From: Alphaproteobacteria bacterium PA2
Lineage (GTDB): Bacteria > Pseudomonadota > Alphaproteobacteria > Caulobacterales > Caulobacteraceae
Assembly: GCA_002256425.1 (NCBI GenBank)
Contig: NKIZ01000001.1
Coordinates: 2,329,001-2,393,000, forward strand
Reading direction: 5' to 3'
Length of the DNA: 64,000 nt
Part shown: piece after piece, positions 60,770 to 64,000 of the stretch
Position numbering within the stretch: the first letter of the stretch is position 1
Layout of the letters: each line of letters starts with the position of its first letter
The notes under the pieces: model-generated
Told to the model about the DNA's origin: nothing
Database searches by the model: none
What the model saw: the letters and a program-made list of their open reading frames with translations, nothing else
Made by a program: the position numbers and the translations under genes

Positions 60770-62253
60770 CGGCTGAGACCACCCGGCTTCAGCACAGGCT
60801 GGGGCTGTTCGTACTGGCTGTGACGGCCCTGCGGCTTGTAGCGGCCGCCATCATCCCCCTGACCGAGGATGAGGCCTATTACCGACTCTGGGCCCAGAAC
60901 CTGCACCTCGGCTATTACGACCACCCGCCCATGGTGGCCTGGTGGATCGCCCTGGGTCAGGCCCTGGTCGGCCCCACGCCCCTTGGAGTCCGGCTTCTGC
61001 CCGTCCTTGGCGCCGGGATTGCCTCCATACTTGTCGCCGCCATAGCCCGCGATCTGGGCGCCGCGCCCGGGACAGCCCTGCGCGCCAGCGTCTGGTACAA
61101 CGCCACGACCACGATCGGCCTGGGGGGCATTCTCGCCACCCCAGACGCCTCGGCGACCCTCTTCTGGGTCGTGACCCTCTGGGCCCTCAGCCGGATCCAT
61201 GCCGGACGAAGCCCGACCTGGTGGATCCTCGCTGGCCTCGCAGCCGGTCTGGCCTGCATCTCCAAATACTCCGCCCTCTTCCTGGGTCCGGGCGTCTTCC
61301 TCTGGCTGGTGTCAACCGCCGAGGGGCGAGGCATGCTGCGCACCCGATGGCCATGGATCGCCGCCCTGCTGGCGGGCTGCGTGTTCTCGACCAACCTCGC
61401 CTGGAACGCCCAGCATGACTGGCTGACCATGGACAAGCAGTTTGGCCGGGTCGCTCCGGGCGGGCTGAACCCCAAGCATCTGGGCGACCTGGTGCTGACC
61501 CAGTTCCTGCTGCTCAATCCCATGATCGCCATTCTGGCGGCGCGGAGCCTTCCCGCCGCCTGGAAGGACCGCTCGGGGCCCCTTGCCCTGCCGGTCCTGA
61601 CCAGCCTGCCCTTCATCATCTACCTGATGACCCACGCCCTGCACGACCGGGTTCAGGCCCATTGGCCCGTGCCTCTTTTTGCGGGTCTGGTCATCGCCGC
61701 CGCCATTTTCGCGGACCGGGACTCACAGTCCGCCAGGGCAAGGCGCCTTCGGGGCCTGGCGATCGGCGCCGGGTATCTGCTCAGCCTTGGACTGATCGGT
61801 TTCATCGCCTTCGGATCCGCCCCGTCCCTCGGGCGCAAGGACCCCGTCCTGACCCTGCGGGACTGGACGCCCTTCGCCCGGGCTGTCGAGGCGCGCCGGG
61901 CGTCAGCAGGCGCGGCGTGGGTTGGAACCGTTGGCTATGGCACGGCAGCCCAGCTGGCCAATGCTGGCGCCATCACAGCACCCCTGCTCCAGGTCATCGA
62001 ACGGGAGAGATATCTGGACCCAGGCCCCAGCCCTGACCAGAGCCGCCCCGGCCTCATTGTCGACCTGGACCGGCGGGTGGACGCCAAGGATCTCGTCACC
62101 TGCTTCGGCCGCGTGGAGGCCCTGGGTCAGATCGTCCGCGGACCTTCGGCGACCCACGGGATCAGGTATGACGTCTTCCTGGTTTCAGAGCCCAGGGTGG
62201 ATCTGGCCGAACAGGGCTGCCCCAATGATCTGGGCAAGAAGCCGAAGAAGTAG
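60763..62253 (+). CDS. GT39/ArnT-like membrane glycosyltransferase
   Basis: A 496-residue membrane protein. The first loop reads PLTEDEAYYRLWAQNLHLGYYDHPPM, with the acidic catalytic Asp-Glu and the segment LGYYDHPPMVAW typical of the PMT/ArnT group. About ten membrane helices follow. It would use the lipid-linked sugar made by the upstream Dpm-GtrA enzyme and transfer it to lipid A, protein or glycan. The ATG at 60763 overlaps the previous stop; a GTG one codon later is possible. Confidence 0.9.
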   Translation: MVTAETTRLQHRLGLFVLAVTALRLVAAAIIPLTEDEAYYRLWAQNLHLGYYDHPPMVAWWIALGQALVGPTPLGVRLLPVLGAGIASILVAAIARDLGAAPGTALRASVWYNATTTIGLGGILATPDASATLFWVVTLWALSRIHAGRSPTWWILAGLAAGLACISKYSALFLGPGVFLWLVSTAEGRGMLRTRWPWIAALLAGCVFSTNLAWNAQHDWLTMDKQFGRVAPGGLNPKHLGDLVLTQFLLLNPMIAILAARSLPAAWKDRSGPLALPVLTSLPFIIYLMTHALHDRVQAHWPVPLFAGLVIAAAIFADRDSQSARARRLRGLAIGAGYLLSLGLIGFIAFGSAPSLGRKDPVLTLRDWTPFARAVEARRASAGAAWVGTVGYGTAAQLANAGAITAPLLQVIERERYLDPGPSPDQSRPGLIVDLDRRVDAKDLVTCFGRVEALGQIVRGPSATHGIRYDVFLVSEPRVDLAEQGCPNDLGKKPKK

Positions 62254-62289
62254 CGCCAAGGGCCCTGGCCCTGTTCAGGCGCCCTCCAG

Positions 62290-62583
62290 CTAGAGTATGC
62301 GGAGCGTCGCGCCCTTCGAGCAGTTCACGCGTCCAAGCGGCACCCAACGGGATCCCTTACCCAGCCGATACTTGATCCTTACGGTTTCGGCCGGGGCAAT
62401 GATCCACGGCGATGGCGCATCCGGCTCAACGTGCTCAGACCCGATCAACTCGCCTTCATCGTTGATGGCGGTGTCTTCGAAGATCAAGATATCGACAGGC
62501 GTCGCAGATACAAACCTGCAGATATTCGCCTTGTCTGCACCACTCGCAAGAGTCGCAATGGCAAGGGCCAGAAATGGCGACAT
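62290..62583 (-). CDS. Small secreted protein of unknown function
   Basis: A 97-residue protein with an export signal (PFLALAIATLASG). The mature part has KANICRFVSATPVDILIFED, a likely beta-sheet, and a C-terminal RWVPLGRVNCSKGATLRIL. Two cysteines could form one disulfide. There is no recognised family. It converges on the GT39 gene with 36 bases between stops. Confidence 0.72.
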   Translation of the reverse strand: MSPFLALAIATLASGADKANICRFVSATPVDILIFEDTAINDEGELIGSEHVEPDAPSPWIIAPAETVRIKYRLGKGSRWVPLGRVNCSKGATLRIL

Positions 62584-62696
62584 GGATTTCCCCAGAGCAA
62601 TTCAGCTGCGGCTCCAGATAGCAATCCAGCGTTATTTAATCTTTAAAATTGTGATGAAAGGGTCTGAAACAACCCTCCAATCCGGACGAATCACCC

Positions 62697-63932
62697 ATGT
62701 TTCGCGCTTTTTGGCACAGAGAAGACGGCGTTTCCGCCCTTACCTTCGCCATTTCCGCCGCCGTCATGGTCGGCCTTGCCTTCGGGGCCATTTCCTTCGC
62801 CTCTGCAACTTCGGAGAAGTCCCGCATCCAGGATTCACTGGACGCCGCAGCCCTGGCTGGCGCGCAACTCTTCGTTGGAAACACCCCCACGGTGACCGCC
62901 ATCGAGGACCGGGTGAAAGGCTATCTGAAGGCGGCGAATCCGACCCGCCCGGAATTGCTGGACACGAACATCACCGTGGATTCGACAGAGAAATCCGTCC
63001 TGCTGCGATACACCGGCGGCTCAAAGGGCGCCATTGCCACGCCCGTCTGGGACGGTGTGGTGAACCTGTCGGTTACATCCAAGGCCCGGCTTGGCGCGCC
63101 GACCCCCTATCCGGTCTGCATCCTGATTACAGAACCCTTCGACAACCACACCCTGCGGTCCGGCAAGAATGGGTTCATGGATCTCAACCACTGCCTGGTC
63201 CAGGTGAATACGGCCCACTGGGACGCCGTCGAAGCCGAGAAGGACGGGTCGTATATCCACATCAATGACGGCCAGAACTGCTATGTGGGGGACATCCATT
63301 TCGGGGATGTCCAGCCGGCTAAAATGCCGACCTGCCAGCTGTTCCCCGACCCCTTCAAGAACCTGACCATTCCGGCCCACAGCTGCAATCACACCAACAA
63401 GGTGGTCACGTCGTCAGCGACACTATCCCCTGGCGGCTATTGTGGCGGCCTGACCATCAATGCCGACACGACCTTCCAGCCCGGCGTCTACTACATCAAG
63501 GACGGCCCCCTGCAGATCAGCGGAGGCTCGACAGATGTCACAGCAAACGGCGTGACCTTCGTCCTTGAAGGGCATAACGCGGGACTGAAGATAAACAGCG
63601 CCGGAAGTGTTGTCGTGACCCCGGCCGCAGGCGCAGGCGACCTGGACGGTTTCGCCTTCTACCAGGACCCCGGCCCCACAACGAGCCCTATCGCCACCAG
63701 CTATGTGAAGTCGGCCAACCTGACGGTCAAAGGAGCGCTCTACTTTTCGCCATCCCTCTTCGTGATGAGTTCAGGCGCCAATATCACCGTCAACGAAGGT
63801 TCAATGGTGACGGGATATCTTCTCGCCCAGGGCGGAAAGCTGGTCTTCAATGGCAAGGGTGACGCTGTCACCGCCGCCCAGATCGCCCTGCAGAAGGACA
63901 TCGAGAACATGGCGCCGGTCATCGTCCGCTAG
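62697..63932 (+). CDS. TadG-like pilus-related protein with beta-rich C-terminal domain
   Basis: A 411-residue protein. The N-terminus FRAFWHREDGVSALTFAIS followed by a membrane segment and FASATSEKSRIQDSLDAAALAGAQ is the TadE/TadG-like pattern (Flp pilus assembly family). The C-terminal 250 residues contain repeats of beta strands (LTINADTTFQPGVYYIKDG, GSMVTGYLLAQGGKLVFNG) that suggest a beta-helix. No other Tad genes are in the window, so its role is not certain. Confidence 0.82.
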   Translation: MFRAFWHREDGVSALTFAISAAVMVGLAFGAISFASATSEKSRIQDSLDAAALAGAQLFVGNTPTVTAIEDRVKGYLKAANPTRPELLDTNITVDSTEKSVLLRYTGGSKGAIATPVWDGVVNLSVTSKARLGAPTPYPVCILITEPFDNHTLRSGKNGFMDLNHCLVQVNTAHWDAVEAEKDGSYIHINDGQNCYVGDIHFGDVQPAKMPTCQLFPDPFKNLTIPAHSCNHTNKVVTSSATLSPGGYCGGLTINADTTFQPGVYYIKDGPLQISGGSTDVTANGVTFVLEGHNAGLKINSAGSVVVTPAAGAGDLDGFAFYQDPGPTTSPIATSYVKSANLTVKGALYFSPSLFVMSSGANITVNEGSMVTGYLLAQGGKLVFNGKGDAVTAAQIALQKDIENMAPVIVR

Positions 63933-63950
63933 TCCCGACGTCCTGCCTGG

Positions 63951-64000
63951 TCAGTGCGCCAGAAGCGACGCCTTGGCGTTTTCGCGACGACCACCATGCA
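63951..64000 (-). CDS. C-terminal end of a gene running out of the window
   Basis: Minus-strand reading from the window edge to a TGA at 63951-63953: (H)GGRRENAKASLLAH. It is too short to assign. It would be convergent with the TadG-like gene with 18 bases between stops. Other frames are also possible, so this is tentative. Confidence 0.3.
   Translation of the reverse strand, partial: HGGRRENAKASLLAH

Noticed and set aside
1..64000. CRISPR arrays, prophage, transposases, restriction or toxin-antitoxin systems
   Set aside because: I found no regularly spaced repeats, integrase or transposase motifs, or defence-family domains in any frame.

Overview
The window is high-GC alphaproteobacterial DNA, most likely chromosomal and from the family Caulobacteraceae (Caulobacter/Phenylobacterium type). 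The evidence is a FlbT/FlaF/flagellin/FlaEY flagellar locus with sigma-54 promoters, a PopZ-type (DUF2497) polar organiser beside valS, a TolC-family exporter, large TonB receptors and CtrA-like sites. No prophage, insertion sequence, CRISPR array or resistance island was seen. Almost all DNA is coding, with many TAATG, ATGA and GTGA overlaps.

Layout: 1-2282 holds the end of a circularly permuted ATP-grasp gene, an alpha-E gene and a transglutaminase-fold gene, an operon thought to make and process peptides. 2344-7198 holds a TonB-dependent receptor and a secreted M20 amidohydrolase. 7480-10395 holds tRNA-Lys, a small lipoprotein and the queuosine genes tgt and queA. 10462-17431 holds a nuclease-like membrane protein, an HD hydrolase, two cyclophilins, coaD, gyrA and ssb. 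17547-18659 holds two small envelope proteins. 18702-28104 is the flagellin locus: flaEY, three flagellins, flaG, flaF, flbT and a divergent TPR-glycosyltransferase that probably glycosylates flagellin.

28262-36619 is a mixed region: a MoxR ATPase followed by a nested palindrome, a lipoprotein with short repeats, a universal stress protein, an HD/phosphatase/Nudix-regulator operon (NAD metabolism), an oxidoreductase and a sterol-desaturase-like hydroxylase. 36727-41170 holds an SDR and a sugar/lipid glycosyltransferase and methyltransferase group. 41248-50955 holds a radical SAM protein, small basic or acidic proteins, RNA methyltransferases, two glycine-zipper proteins, an acyl-CoA ligase and an S10 peptidase. 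51027-56666 holds valS, popZ, tolC and an isoaspartyl methyltransferase-like gene. 56805-64000 holds tRNA-Cys, two small conserved proteins with a D-aminoacylase-type amidohydrolase, a DUF3617 protein, a Dpm-GtrA fusion with a GT39-type enzyme, and a TadG-like protein.

The most coherent system is the flagellin locus. Two flagellin genes share the same upstream design: a sigma-54 promoter about 77 bases before the start codon and FlbD-like palindromes further up. One leader carries two hairpins with identical AAAAC loops, close to the gene for FlbT, a known flagellin-mRNA regulator. Other points worth checking are a Tgt enzyme lacking two of three zinc cysteines, a peptide-ligase operon whose last protein ends in polyglutamine, a GyrA with valine at the quinolone serine position, and an 89-base nested palindrome. 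All assignments come from reading the sequence; no database search was run.
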